From NCBI GenBank assembly GCA_965218765.1, contig CBDCLU010000001.1, positions 248,001 to 312,000 of the forward strand: a stretch of DNA of 64,000 nt, given 5' to 3'. Below the pieces are notes generated by a model that saw only the letters and a program-made list of their open reading frames with translations, was not told the DNA's origin and searched no databases. Below, one piece after another: positions 18,676 to 27,819 of this stretch. How positions within the stretch are numbered: position 1 is the first letter of the stretch; the number at the start of each line of letters is the position of its first letter. Source of the DNA: JBBPYC01 sp965218765 (GTDB lineage: Bacteria; Pseudomonadota; Gammaproteobacteria; Burkholderiales; Burkholderiaceae_C). A program made the translations under genes and the position numbers.

Positions 18676-19481
18676 ATCAGAAGATCCTTGAAGGTGGGTA
18701 GCGGGGAATCGGCAATGGCGGCCAGGACGTCGTAGTCAGACGCATCACAGACTGTGAAACCCTTAAGCAACAATCGTTCTCGCGCCGCGCCCAACTCGCG
18801 TGCGCCGGCCACTGCAAGCAGCGCCGCGCGCAGCCGCCGCACCCATTCGTCGTCAAGCGCGCTGGTCGTGACGAACGGCGGCATCGGCATCGCGTCGGTG
18901 CTTGTGATGCTGCGCACCTGCCGCGCGAACGCTGGCGCATCGCGGCGCAGCAAGTCGTGGTAATAGCTGTCGAGCGGCCCGACGTCGATGCGGCCGGCCG
19001 CCAGCGCTTCGATCACGCCGCGGGCGTTGATCAAGTTCCCGACCGCTTCGCGATACAACGGTCCGGCATGCGAAACGCGGTAGGGCGCGAGATGGTTGCG
19101 CAGCGCCACGCCGCCGGACATCGAATCGGCCAGCGTGTAGCCGAGCACGCCCCCGAAGGTGTCCTCAAGGCATTGGTGGCTCGATGCAGCGCGCACCACG
19201 ATGTCGGTGAAATAGACGGGCCGATCTCGATAACGCGGCGCGGCCGGTACCGCGGCAGCGAGCAGCAACGGACGCGGCACCCGTTGCAAAAAAGGCAGGC
19301 CGCACATCAGCGCCAGACCGAGATCGTCGCGCGCCCACAAGGCCGACAATGGCGCCGGCGCGTCGTAGTCGAGCACCTCCCAGTCGAGACCGGCCTGCCC
19401 GAGCACCCAATGCAGCAACTGCCGCCAGGCCTCTTTCACCGCTGGTGTCGCCGAGTACATGCGCGCATTGGCGATCGGCAT
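18672..19481 (-). CDS. PhnD-like solute-binding-fold protein without signal peptide
   Basis: The 269-residue protein matches the periplasmic phosphate/phosphonate-binding (PhnD, COG3221-type) fold, with RPVYFTDIVVRAASSH, a GYTLADSMSGG loop, and AAGRIDVGPLDSYYHDLLRR near residue 175. It begins MPIANARMYSATPAV, with no hydrophobic export signal, so it should stay in the cytoplasm. Family members with this fold can be transport receptors, but signal-less ones can be enzymes or sensors. It is coupled by 4 bp to the Bug receptor gene and sits 14 bp after the ornithine-cyclodeaminase-like gene. Function unknown. Confidence 0.7.
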   Translation of the reverse strand: MPIANARMYSATPAVKEAWRQLLHWVLGQAGLDWEVLDYDAPAPLSALWARDDLGLALMCGLPFLQRVPRPLLLAAAVPAAPRYRDRPVYFTDIVVRAASSHQCLEDTFGGVLGYTLADSMSGGVALRNHLAPYRVSHAGPLYREAVGNLINARGVIEALAAGRIDVGPLDSYYHDLLRRDAPAFARQVRSITSTDAMPMPPFVTTSALDDEWVRRLRAALLAVAGARELGAARERLLLKGFTVCDASDYDVLAAIADSPLPTFKDLLI

Positions 19482-19495
19482 GGCCCGGCTCGCGG

Positions 19496-20497
19496 CTAAC
19501 GAAAACGCAGTCGCTGCCCAAGGCCCGTCGCGCGTGCCTTCGCAAGCATCGCAGCACCCAACGCAATGTCCGACAGCGACAAGCCGCGGTGCCAGAACAG
19601 GTTGGTTTCCGCGTCGCTTTCGCGCCCCGGCTTGAGGCCAGCGACGATCTGGCCGAGTTCGGCATGCAGCGTCCGCTCGGACAGACGGCCGCTATCGACA
19701 TGCGCACGCAACGCGCCGAATGGCCCGGATTTGGCCTGGCCCCAGTCGTCCATCACCATCTTGTCCATGATGTCGGTCAGCGACAACTCGACCGCGCTCA
19801 TGGTGCCATACGGGATCACGCAAGCCCCCTTCTTGATCCATTCGGTCTTGAGCATCGGTGCGGGTTGCTCGAGGCGCGACGCTTCGACCACGATGTCGGC
19901 GTCGCGCACGCACGACTCCCAGTCCTCGGTGACCGTGATCTTCATGCCGAGGTCGCGCTCGAGCCGTTCGGCGAACGCGTTGCGGCTCTCGGGCCGGCGC
20001 GAATGCACGCGAATTTCGTCGAAGCCGAAGATCGAATGCAGCAGCCGGACGTTCCAGTACGCCGTGCCGCGCGCGCCGATGTGGCCCAACACCTTCGAGT
20101 CCTTGCGCGCAAGATGCCGGGCACCGATTGCGGTGATCGCGCCGGTGCGCATATCGGTGATGTCAGAAGCGTCGATGATCGCGACCGGCACGCCGGTCTT
20201 CGGATCGAACAGGTTCAAGATTGCGAGTTCCGACGGCAGACCGATCTCATAGTTCTTGTAGAAGTCGCCGACCACCTTGACGCCGGCCACGCCGAGCGGC
20301 CGCACATAACCGCGCAATACGTTGAAGTGGCCGGGGTAATCCTTTTCAGGCACCAGATGCATGCGCGGCTCGATCGTGGTCTCGCCGCGGCCTTGCGCAA
20401 GCAGGCCGGCCTCGACCGCGCTCACGATTTCGGCATCGGTCATCGCCAGCGCCTGCACGTCGGGATGGTTCAGGTAGTGAAGGTGGATATCGGACAT
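19496..20497 (-). CDS. Ornithine cyclodeaminase / mu-crystallin family protein
   Basis: The 333-residue NAD(P)-binding protein carries the family pattern RTGAITAIGARHLA followed by a Rossmann segment (LGHIGARGTAYWNVRLL) and a paired HSRRPESRNAFAERL strand. Family members deaminate ornithine, reduce imines or act on other amino acids. This version belongs to a subgroup some databases label tyramine oxidase subunit B, by my recollection. It sits between hutU and the PhnD-like gene in the leftward cluster, so a role on a histidine-derived amine or amino acid is possible but unproven. Confidence 0.82.
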   Translation of the reverse strand: MSDIHLHYLNHPDVQALAMTDAEIVSAVEAGLLAQGRGETTIEPRMHLVPEKDYPGHFNVLRGYVRPLGVAGVKVVGDFYKNYEIGLPSELAILNLFDPKTGVPVAIIDASDITDMRTGAITAIGARHLARKDSKVLGHIGARGTAYWNVRLLHSIFGFDEIRVHSRRPESRNAFAERLERDLGMKITVTEDWESCVRDADIVVEASRLEQPAPMLKTEWIKKGACVIPYGTMSAVELSLTDIMDKMVMDDWGQAKSGPFGALRAHVDSGRLSERTLHAELGQIVAGLKPGRESDAETNLFWHRGLSLSDIALGAAMLAKARATGLGQRLRFR

Positions 20498-20558
20498 CTT
20501 GATGGTTCCGTCTTGATTCGAGGGTGCGAGGTGGTCGGGTGCGGGGCGCGGTTGGGCG

Positions 20559-22283
20559 CTACTTCCTGATCATCGGCAGGCTCAGGCCCTGCTCGTTCGC
20601 CGTTGCAATCGCCACGTCATAACCTGCATCCGCGTGACGCATGACGCCGCTGGCCGGATCGTTCCACAGTACCCGCGCGATGCGCTGGTCGGCGGCTGCG
20701 GTGCCGTCGCAGACGATCACGACCCCGGCATGTTGCGAATAGCCCATGCCGACACCGCCACCATGGTGCAGGCTGACCCAGGTCGCGCCGCCCGCGGTAT
20801 TGAGCAAGGCGTTGAGCAGCGGCCAGTCCGATACCGCGTCGCTGCCATCCTTCATGGCTTCGGTCTCGCGGTTCGGACTCGCCACCGAACCGGTGTCCAG
20901 ATGGTCGCGACCGACCACGACCGGCGCCTTGAGCTCGCCGGTGCGCACCATCTCGTTGAACGCCAGCCCCGCCCTGTGGCGCTCGCCGAGACCGAGCCAG
21001 CAGATGCGCGCGGGCAGCCCCTGGAACGCGATGCGCTCCCGCGCCATGTCGAGCCAGCGGTGCACGTGCTTGTTCTGTGGAAACAGCTCCTTGATCTTCG
21101 CATCCGTCTTGTAGATGTCCTCCGGGTCGCCTGAGAGCGCAACCCACCGAAAGGGTCCCTTGCCCTGGCAGAACAGCGGGCGGATGTAGGCCGGCACGAA
21201 GCCGGGAAAGTCGAATGCGTTGCTCAGCCCCTCATCGAAGGCGACCTGGCGGATGTTGTTGCCGTAGTCGACCGTGGGGATGCCCATCGCCTGGAAGTCG
21301 AGCATGGCTTGCACATGCGCCACGCAGGAACGCGCCGCGGCTTTGCGCAGGGTCGGGTGCTGCGTCGCGTCGGCCTTCGCATCTTCCCACTGCTGCAGTG
21401 TCCATCCGGCAGGCAGATAGCCACTGGCCAGGTCGTGCGCGGATGTCTGGTCGGTCACCAGGTCGGGCTTGCCGCCACCAGCCTTGGCGCGCCTGACCAA
21501 CTCGGGCATCAGCTCGGCCGCATTGCCCAGCAGCGCGATCGACACCGCTTCCTTTGCCGAGGTGTGTTGCCGAATCAATGCCAATGCGTCGTCGATGTCC
21601 CGGGCCTGTTTGTCGACATAGCGCGTGCGCAGCCGGAAGTCGATGCTTGACTGCTGGCATTCGATCGCCAGCACACAGGCACCGGCCAGCACGCCGGCCA
21701 GCGGCTGCGCGCCGCCCATGCCGCCAAGGCCCGCGGTGAGAATCCAGCGCCCGCTCAGGTCATCGCCGTAATGCTGCCGCCCGGCTTCAACGAATGTCTC
21801 GAACGTGCCTTGCACAATGCCCTGCGCGCCGATGTAGATCCAGCTGCCGGCGGTCATCTGGCCGTACATCATCAGGCCCTTGCGGTCGAGCTCGCTGAAA
21901 TGCTCCCAGGTCGCCCATTTCGGCACCAAGTTGGAGTTCGCGATCAGCACGCGCGGTGCGTTCTCGTGCGTCTTGAAGACGCCGACCGGCTTGCCCGACT
22001 GGATCAACAACGATTCGTCGTCGTTGAGTTCTTTCAACGACGCGAGGATTTGGTCGAAACACGCCCAATCGCGTGCCGCGCGGCCGATGCCGCCGTAGAC
22101 GACCAGGTCTTGCGGGCGCTCGGCGACTTCCGGGTCGAGGTTGTTTTGCAACATACGGTACGCCGCTTCGGTCAGCCAGCTCTTGCAGCTCAGCTCGGCG
22201 CCGCGTGGCGCGCGGATTACGCGGCCGGGGTCATGCCGCGGGTTGACTGCGGCCGGGTGAGGGAATTTGTCGGGTGCGTTCAT
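20559..22283 (-). CDS. hutU: Urocanate hydratase
   Basis: The 574-residue enzyme is slightly longer than usual because of a short N-terminal extension. Landmarks include RGAELSCKSWLTEAAYRML, VYGGIGRAARDW, TAGLGGMGGAQPLA (NAD-binding) and the late SLHHGGGVGMGYSQHAG block. It hydrates urocanate to 4-imidazolone-5-propanoate using tightly bound NAD+. It provides the entry step of this cluster, because no histidine ammonia-lyase gene is found in the window. It lies 64 bp after the ABC ATPase gene. Confidence 0.96.
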   Translation of the reverse strand: MNAPDKFPHPAAVNPRHDPGRVIRAPRGAELSCKSWLTEAAYRMLQNNLDPEVAERPQDLVVYGGIGRAARDWACFDQILASLKELNDDESLLIQSGKPVGVFKTHENAPRVLIANSNLVPKWATWEHFSELDRKGLMMYGQMTAGSWIYIGAQGIVQGTFETFVEAGRQHYGDDLSGRWILTAGLGGMGGAQPLAGVLAGACVLAIECQQSSIDFRLRTRYVDKQARDIDDALALIRQHTSAKEAVSIALLGNAAELMPELVRRAKAGGGKPDLVTDQTSAHDLASGYLPAGWTLQQWEDAKADATQHPTLRKAAARSCVAHVQAMLDFQAMGIPTVDYGNNIRQVAFDEGLSNAFDFPGFVPAYIRPLFCQGKGPFRWVALSGDPEDIYKTDAKIKELFPQNKHVHRWLDMARERIAFQGLPARICWLGLGERHRAGLAFNEMVRTGELKAPVVVGRDHLDTGSVASPNRETEAMKDGSDAVSDWPLLNALLNTAGGATWVSLHHGGGVGMGYSQHAGVVIVCDGTAAADQRIARVLWNDPASGVMRHADAGYDVAIATANEQGLSLPMIRK

Positions 22284-22347
22284 AGAAGCAACGTTCTGAA
22301 AAATTTGTTGGGTGGGAAAAAGTGAATCGGCCGCCCGCTTGGCCGAG

Positions 22348-23130
22348 TCAATGCGCGTCCGCCGCCATCGCCTCCGCGCGAATCTCCTCGGTCAGCCGTG
22401 CCTTGATCTGCATGAACTCGGGCGAGGTCTTGATCCGGTAATGGCGCGGGTGCGCGAAGTCGACTGCGATCTCGGTCTTGATGCGGCCCGGGCGCGCGGA
22501 GAACACCGCGACGCGGTTTGCCATGAAGATCGCCTCGTCGATGTCGTGCGTGACGAACAGCACGGTCTTTTGCGCCGACTCCCAGATGCCGAGCAGCAGC
22601 TCCTGCATCAGCACGCGGGTCTGATTGTCGAGCGCGCCGAACGGCTCGTCGAGCAGCAGCATCTTCGGGTCATTGGCGAGTGCGCGGGCGATCGCGCAGC
22701 GCTGCTGCATGCCGCCAGACAGCTGCTTCGGAAAATGGCTTTCGAAGCCGCGCAGGCCGACCTTGGCGATGAAGAAATCGCTGCGCTCCTGCTGGTCGGC
22801 CTCGGGCATGCCGCGCTCGCGCAGCCCGAAGCGGATGTTCTGCGCGACCGTCAGCCACGGAAACAGCGTGTAGCTCTGGAACACCATGCCGCGATCGGCA
22901 CCGGGGCCGTCGACGGACAAGCCGTCCAGCAGCACCTCGCCATTGGTCGGGAAATCCAGGCCGGCCACGATGCGCAGCAAGGTCGACTTGCCGCAGCCCG
23001 ACGGTCCGAGGATCGTGACGAAGTCGTTTTCCTCGACCTGCAGGTCGATCGGCAGCAGCGCCTGCGTCTGCTGGCCCTTCGGGCCGGTGAACGTGCGCGT
23101 CACGCCGCGGACCGACAGCTGCGCGTTCAC
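22348..23130 (-). CDS. SsuB/TauB-type ABC transporter ATP-binding protein
   Basis: The 260-residue ATPase has a Walker A motif (GPSGCGKST), Q-loop (MVFQSYTLFPW), signature (LSGGMQQRCAIARALA), Walker B (MLLLDEPFGALD) and H-loop (FVTHDIDEA). The start is a GTG at 23130 that overlaps the permease stop (GTGA); a longer frame upstream lies inside the permease gene in another frame. It would energise the permease and binding protein encoded just before it. The nitrate/sulfonate/taurine class also includes thiamine-precursor, amine and heterocycle importers. Confidence 0.93.
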   Translation of the reverse strand: MNAQLSVRGVTRTFTGPKGQQTQALLPIDLQVEENDFVTILGPSGCGKSTLLRIVAGLDFPTNGEVLLDGLSVDGPGADRGMVFQSYTLFPWLTVAQNIRFGLRERGMPEADQQERSDFFIAKVGLRGFESHFPKQLSGGMQQRCAIARALANDPKMLLLDEPFGALDNQTRVLMQELLLGIWESAQKTVLFVTHDIDEAIFMANRVAVFSARPGRIKTEIAVDFAHPRHYRIKTSPEFMQIKARLTEEIRAEAMAADAH

Positions 23131-23981
23131 AGCGAACTCCACGCAAACAGGCGCCGGTTCAGCGCCTTGAACGCCAAATCCGACACCAGTCCGATGATGC
23201 CGATCACGATGATGCCGAAGATGATCTGCCCGGTGTTCAAGAGCGCCTGGCTGTCCGTGATCATGTGGCCGATGCCCGACGACGAGCCGATCAGCTCGGC
23301 CACGATCACGTAGGTCCAGGCCCAGCCGAGCACGAGCCGCAGGACTTCCGCGATGCCCGGCGCCGCGCCCGGGATCAGCACGCGGCGCACGATGCCGCGG
23401 CCGTTCGCGCCCAGCGTGTAGGCCGCTTCGACCAAGTCGCGCCGCGCGCCGCCGACGATGCCGGCCACCATCAGCACGATCTGGAACACCGAGCCGATGA
23501 AGATCACGAGCAGCTTCTGCGCTTCGCCGATGCCGGCCCAGAGGATCAGCAGCGGGATGAACGCCGACGCGGGCAGGTAGCGGCAGAACGAGACGAACGG
23601 CTCGAAGAACGCTTCGACCGGCTTCCAAGCGCCCATCGCAATGCCGAGCGGCACCGCGACGATGGCCGCCAATGCAAAGCCGCCGAACACGCGCCACACC
23701 GTCATGCCGATGTCGTGCGCAAAATCGTATTGCGTGAACAGCAGCCACGCTTCGCGCAGCATCGTCGGCGGGCTGGCGAGGAACGTCGGCGATACATAGC
23801 CGCCGAGTGTGAACGCGGCCCAGACCGCGATGAACAGAACGAAGAACGAAAAGCCCAACGCCCATTTCGCACGCGGGCCGACCGGTTCCAGCGGCCCGTG
23901 AAGACGCCGGCGCGGCACGGCGGCTTGCGCCACCCGGGCGCGAGCGGGCGCAACCGCGCCGGTCGGCGAGCTTATTTCCAT
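23127..23981 (-). CDS. SsuC/TauC-type ABC transporter permease
   Basis: The 284-residue inner-membrane protein has about six helices and a cytoplasmic EAA loop (EAAYTLGANGRGIVRRVLIPGAAP). It begins with a basic, Arg-rich cytoplasmic tail. It overlaps the ATPase gene by 4 bp and follows the binding-protein gene by 10 bp, completing a three-gene importer at the head of the hut cluster. A nitrogenous hut substrate such as urocanate is the natural guess from context. Confidence 0.93.
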   Translation of the reverse strand: MEISSPTGAVAPARARVAQAAVPRRRLHGPLEPVGPRAKWALGFSFFVLFIAVWAAFTLGGYVSPTFLASPPTMLREAWLLFTQYDFAHDIGMTVWRVFGGFALAAIVAVPLGIAMGAWKPVEAFFEPFVSFCRYLPASAFIPLLILWAGIGEAQKLLVIFIGSVFQIVLMVAGIVGGARRDLVEAAYTLGANGRGIVRRVLIPGAAPGIAEVLRLVLGWAWTYVIVAELIGSSSGIGHMITDSQALLNTGQIIFGIIVIGIIGLVSDLAFKALNRRLFAWSSL

Positions 23982-23991
23982 CGGCCTGCGG

Positions 23992-24957
23992 TCACTTGAT
24001 GTAGCTCGCGTCGAACGTCGCGCTCAAGTCTTCGGGTGCCTTGCGGATCACGCCGGCTTCGAGCAGGATCGGCACTGAGTCCGTCATGAAATCCATCAAC
24101 GGACCGGCGAAGAACTGCTGGTTCGCGGCCTTGTCCTGCCAGCGCAGATAGGCCGACGACTTGGCGAACTGCTCGCCGCTTTGCTTGACGGCCGCGCCCA
24201 TCATCTCGTTGGCTTTCTCCGGCTCGGCCTTGATCATGTCGAGCGCCTGAAAATATGAGTCGGCCAGGGCCTGCGTGGCCTTCGCGTTGGCCTTGAGCCA
24301 ACTCGGCGCGCAACCCACGGTATCCATCACCATCGGATAGTCGAGCGTGGTGGCGAGGATCTTGCCAGCCTGGGGATTGGCGCGCACGGTCGACAGGTAT
24401 GGCTCATACGTCATGGCTGCATCGTTCTGGCCCGCAACGAAGGCTTGCGCGGCCGGCTGCGGCTCCAGCGAGACCAGCTTCACATCCTTCAGGCTCATGC
24501 CGTTCTTCGACAGCATCCAGGCCAGCCCGAAATACGGCGCGGTGCCCGGCGCGCTGACGCCGATCGCCTTGCCTTTCAGGTCGGCGAACGTCTTCACGTC
24601 GTTGCGCACGGCCAGACCATCGGCGCCATACGACTTGTCGAGCTGGAAGATCTGCGTGATCGGCACGCCGTTCGCGTTCCAGGCGACGTGCGTCTCCACC
24701 GTGGTCGCCGCGCACTGGATCGCGCCGGATGCAAGCGCCAAGTGCCGGTCCTTCTGCGGGATCATCTTGATCTCCACGTCGAGCCCGTTCTTCTTGAAGA
24801 TGCCGGCCTTGTCGGCCAGGGTCAGCGGTGCGAAGCCGGTCCAGCCGGACATGCCGAGCACGATCTTGGTGTCCTCGGCCTGCGCGCCGGTGGCAGCCAT
24901 GGCGAGGCAGGCGCCGGCGGCGAGCAGCGCGGCGAACTTGGGGACGATGTTGGGCAT
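23992..24957 (-). CDS. NitT/TauT-type ABC substrate-binding protein
   Basis: The 321-residue protein has a clear signal peptide (LLAAGACLAMAATGAQAEDT). The mature protein opens with KIVLGMSGWTGFAPLTLADK, typical of the nitrate/taurine/sulfonate binding family. It also has GLDVEIKMIP, DLKGKAIGVSAPGTAPYF and a hinge region near FVAGQNDAAMTYEPYL. It is the first gene of the 13-gene leftward cluster, so the promoter should lie in the 315-bp gap to recQ. In other bacteria similar importers head hut operons, making urocanate or histidine plausible ligands. Confidence 0.9.
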   Translation of the reverse strand: MPNIVPKFAALLAAGACLAMAATGAQAEDTKIVLGMSGWTGFAPLTLADKAGIFKKNGLDVEIKMIPQKDRHLALASGAIQCAATTVETHVAWNANGVPITQIFQLDKSYGADGLAVRNDVKTFADLKGKAIGVSAPGTAPYFGLAWMLSKNGMSLKDVKLVSLEPQPAAQAFVAGQNDAAMTYEPYLSTVRANPQAGKILATTLDYPMVMDTVGCAPSWLKANAKATQALADSYFQALDMIKAEPEKANEMMGAAVKQSGEQFAKSSAYLRWQDKAANQQFFAGPLMDFMTDSVPILLEAGVIRKAPEDLSATFDASYIK

Positions 24958-25272
24958 GGGGGTTCTCCTTCGGGTTGGAAAAAAATGCGTGAGGCGCTTT
25001 CACGGTCGCAAGAATCGGACCGCGCAGACCGCGAATGATGCCCGGCAAATGTTGCGCAGCGCAGCAGTGCTGTCCATAGAAGGAAACCCCGGGACGATAA
25101 GCACGGGCTTTTGCGGGCTCGAACGCCGCGCGGTGAAAATGTCGAACACTGCTGCGCCTGCGTGCCGCCACCGCGTCCACACCAACCGTTCGATCGCGGG
25201 ATTTTCTGGTGTTTTATGCCCGGGCGCAGATTCAGCAAGCGCTTTCTGCTATCAAATAAATAGTGTTCAGAC
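24958..25272. other. 315-bp divergent intergenic region between the hut cluster and recQ
   Basis: The region should contain the promoters of the leftward 13-gene cluster and of recQ. It holds one copy of the 17-nt AT-rich palindrome (25248-25264) just before the recQ GTG start. I find no convincing gene or regulator site, and no hutC-type operator that I can recognise. Confidence 0.5.
25248..25264. repeat. AT-rich 17-nt palindromic repeat, copy b
   Basis: GCTATCAAATAAATAGT is a variant of the 17-nt palindrome with one mismatched arm base. It ends 8 bp before the recQ start codon, so it may overlap recQ leader signals. Confidence 0.65.
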
Positions 25273-27174
25273 GTGCCCGACGACTCGCCCCAGCAGATCC
25301 TCGAACAGGTGTTCGGCTACGCGCACTTTCGCGGCGCGCAGGGCGACATCGTGCGCCACGTGACCGATGGCGGCGATGCGCTGGTGCTGATGCCCACGGG
25401 CGGCGGCAAGTCGCTGTGCTACCAGATCCCGGCGATCGCGCGGCAGTTCGCGGGTTGCGGCGTGACGATCGTGGTGTCGCCGCTGATCGCGCTGATGCAC
25501 GACCAGGTCGGCGCGCTGCACCAGGCCGGCATCGAAGCGGCTTTTCTGAATTCGACGCTCGACGCCCGCGAAGCCGCAGACGTGGAGCGGCGCATGCTGA
25601 ACAACGACATCACGTTGCTCTATGCGGCACCGGAACGCGTCACCACGCCGCGCTTTCTGAGCCAGCTCGATGCGCTCGCGCGGCGCGGCAACTTGAGTCT
25701 GTTCGCGATCGACGAAGCGCACTGCGTGAGCCAGTGGGGACACGACTTCCGGCCCGAGTACCGCGCGCTGACCGTGCTGCACGAACGCTTCGCCGATGTG
25801 CCGCGCATCGCGCTCACGGCGACCGCCGACGACATCACGCGCGCCGATATCCTCGAGCGGCTGCAGCTGCAGGACGCACGGCAGTTCATCAGCAGCTTCG
25901 ACCGCCCGAACATCCAGTACACGATCGTCGAAAAGAAGGAGCCGACGCGCCAGCTGCTGCGCTTCATCCGAGAGCAGCACGAGGGCGATGCGGGCATCGT
26001 CTACTGCCAGTCCCGCAAGCGCGTGGAGGAAGTCGCCGACCTGCTGCTGCGCGAAGGCATCGACGCGCTGCCCTATCACGCGGGGCTGGATGCCGACGTG
26101 CGCCGCAAGCATCAGGACCGCTTCCTGCGGTCGGATGCGGACGGCGGTCTCGTGATGGTCGCGACGATCGCGTTCGGCATGGGCATCGACAAGCCCGACG
26201 TGCGCTTCGTCGCGCATCTGGACATGCCGAAGAACATCGAAGGCTACTACCAGGAGACCGGTCGCGCGGGCCGCGACGGCGCAAGCGCGGATGCCTGGAT
26301 GACCTATGGCTTGGCCGACGTGGTGAGCCAGGCGCGCATGATCGACGAGAGCCCGGCCGGCGACGACTTCAAGCGCGTGATGCGCGGCAAGCTCGATGCG
26401 CTGCTCGCGCTGGCCGAAGCCACCGACTGCCGGCGCGTGCGGCTGCTGCGCTACTTCGGCGAGAAGAGCAGCCCATGTGGCAATTGCGACAACTGCCTGA
26501 GCCCGCCCCCGACCTGGGACGCGAGCGATGCGGCGAGGAAGCTGCTGTCCACCATCTTTCGCGTGCAGCAAAAGAGCAATCTGAGCTTCGGCATGCTGCA
26601 CATCATCGACGTGCTGCGCGGCAAGGCGACGGACAAGGTCGCGCAGTTCGGGCATGAGCAGCTCAGCACGTTCGGCATCGGTGCCGACTACAGCGAGCAG
26701 CAGCTGCGCGCGGTGCTGCGGCACCTGATCTCGACCGGCGCGCTGCGCGTGGACACGGATGCGTACAACACGCTGCAGCTGACCGAGGACGCGCGCGCGG
26801 TGCTCAAGGGCGAGGCACCGGTGCGGATGCGCGAAGTCAGCACCGCCGCCGAACGGCCAGCGGCGCGCAGCCGCGGCACGCGCGACCGGTTGCGCAGCCG
26901 GTCCACGTCTAAGGATGCGAACAGCCTGCCGCCCGCCGCCGCGGAACTCGACACAGCGGGCCAGGCGCGGTTCGCCGCGCTGCGCAGCTGGCGCAGCGAA
27001 CAGGCCAAGGCCGACGCGGTGCCGCCCTACGTGATCTTTCACGACAGCACGCTCGCCGCGATCGCCGACCGCCATCCGAGACGCGAAGCCGATCTGCATG
27101 GCATCACGGGTGTCGGCGAAGCCAAGCGCGAGAAGTATGGCGACGCGGTGCTGCGGGTCTGCGCGCAGGCTTGA
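25273..27174 (+). CDS. recQ: ATP-dependent DNA helicase RecQ
   Basis: The 633-residue helicase starts at a GTG. It has Walker A (PTGGGKSLCYQIPA, about residue 40), the DEAH box (IDEAHCVSQWGHDF, about 147), a RecQ zinc module (CRRVRLLRYFGE followed by CGNCDNC), a winged-helix domain, and a C-terminal HRDC domain (FHDSTLAAIADRHP). It unwinds DNA 3' to 5' in recombination and fork repair. A Ser/Arg-rich linker of about 50 residues separates the winged helix from HRDC. It is divergent from the hut cluster. Confidence 0.96.
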   Translation: MPDDSPQQILEQVFGYAHFRGAQGDIVRHVTDGGDALVLMPTGGGKSLCYQIPAIARQFAGCGVTIVVSPLIALMHDQVGALHQAGIEAAFLNSTLDAREAADVERRMLNNDITLLYAAPERVTTPRFLSQLDALARRGNLSLFAIDEAHCVSQWGHDFRPEYRALTVLHERFADVPRIALTATADDITRADILERLQLQDARQFISSFDRPNIQYTIVEKKEPTRQLLRFIREQHEGDAGIVYCQSRKRVEEVADLLLREGIDALPYHAGLDADVRRKHQDRFLRSDADGGLVMVATIAFGMGIDKPDVRFVAHLDMPKNIEGYYQETGRAGRDGASADAWMTYGLADVVSQARMIDESPAGDDFKRVMRGKLDALLALAEATDCRRVRLLRYFGEKSSPCGNCDNCLSPPPTWDASDAARKLLSTIFRVQQKSNLSFGMLHIIDVLRGKATDKVAQFGHEQLSTFGIGADYSEQQLRAVLRHLISTGALRVDTDAYNTLQLTEDARAVLKGEAPVRMREVSTAAERPAARSRGTRDRLRSRSTSKDANSLPPAAAELDTAGQARFAALRSWRSEQAKADAVPPYVIFHDSTLAAIADRHPRREADLHGITGVGEAKREKYGDAVLRVCAQA

Positions 27175-27300
27175 ACGGTGGCGCTGCGTTGCGCTTCGGT
27201 TTTGTTCCATGCCTGCATGCCGGCACATCGTTTGCCAAAACCGCCCTGTTCGTTTTTTGAACTGCCGAATGCATCGTTTTCTCGAGAAGGCAAACGCGAT

Positions 27301-27819
27301 ATGCAACGCCAACCGTCCCACGCACAGACGACCGATGCCGAATGGCCGATCCGGCTCACCATCAACGGCCGGCACCACGCGCTGTCCGTCACCCCCTGGA
27401 CCACCCTGCTCGACCTGCTGCGCGAGCGACTCGGCCTGACCGGCTCGAAGAAAGGCTGCGACCACGGCCAGTGCGGCGCCTGCACCGTGCTGGTCGACGG
27501 GCAACGCGTGAACAGTTGCCTGCAGCTCGTGGTGATGAAGGACGGCGCGGAGATCACGACGGTGGAGGGGCTCGCGGGCGCGGACGGTGCGCTGCATCCG
27601 CTGCAGCAGGCGTTCATGGCGCGCGATGCGTTCCAGTGCGGCTACTGCACGCCAGGCCAGCTTTGTTCGGCTGCCGGGCTGCTGGCGGAAGGCCATGCGC
27701 AGTCGCGTGCGGAGATTCGGGAACTGATGAGCGGCAACCTGTGCCGCTGCGGCGCTTACGTGCACATCGTCGATGCGATTCAAGATGTGCTGAAGCAGCA
27801 ACCGCAAGGCAGCGCGTGA
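27301..27819 (+). CDS. Molybdenum hydroxylase [2Fe-2S] subunit (PaoA-like)
   Basis: The 172-residue iron-sulfur subunit has a plant-type ferredoxin motif (GCDHGQCGACTVLVDG, then a distal Cys) and the second cluster motif (CGYCTPGQLC, then NLCRCG). It passes electrons between molybdenum and FAD subunits in xanthine dehydrogenase/aldehyde oxidoreductase enzymes. The ATG at 27301 gives the family length. Unlike E. coli PaoA there is no twin-arginine signal, nor in the open frame upstream, so the complex is probably cytoplasmic. It overlaps the FAD subunit gene by one base. Confidence 0.93.
   Translation: MQRQPSHAQTTDAEWPIRLTINGRHHALSVTPWTTLLDLLRERLGLTGSKKGCDHGQCGACTVLVDGQRVNSCLQLVVMKDGAEITTVEGLAGADGALHPLQQAFMARDAFQCGYCTPGQLCSAAGLLAEGHAQSRAEIRELMSGNLCRCGAYVHIVDAIQDVLKQQPQGSA

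Noticed and set aside
22348..23865. 505-codon frame for the ABC ATPase
   Set aside because: The upstream half lies inside the permease gene in another frame. The ATPase starts at the GTG at 23130.
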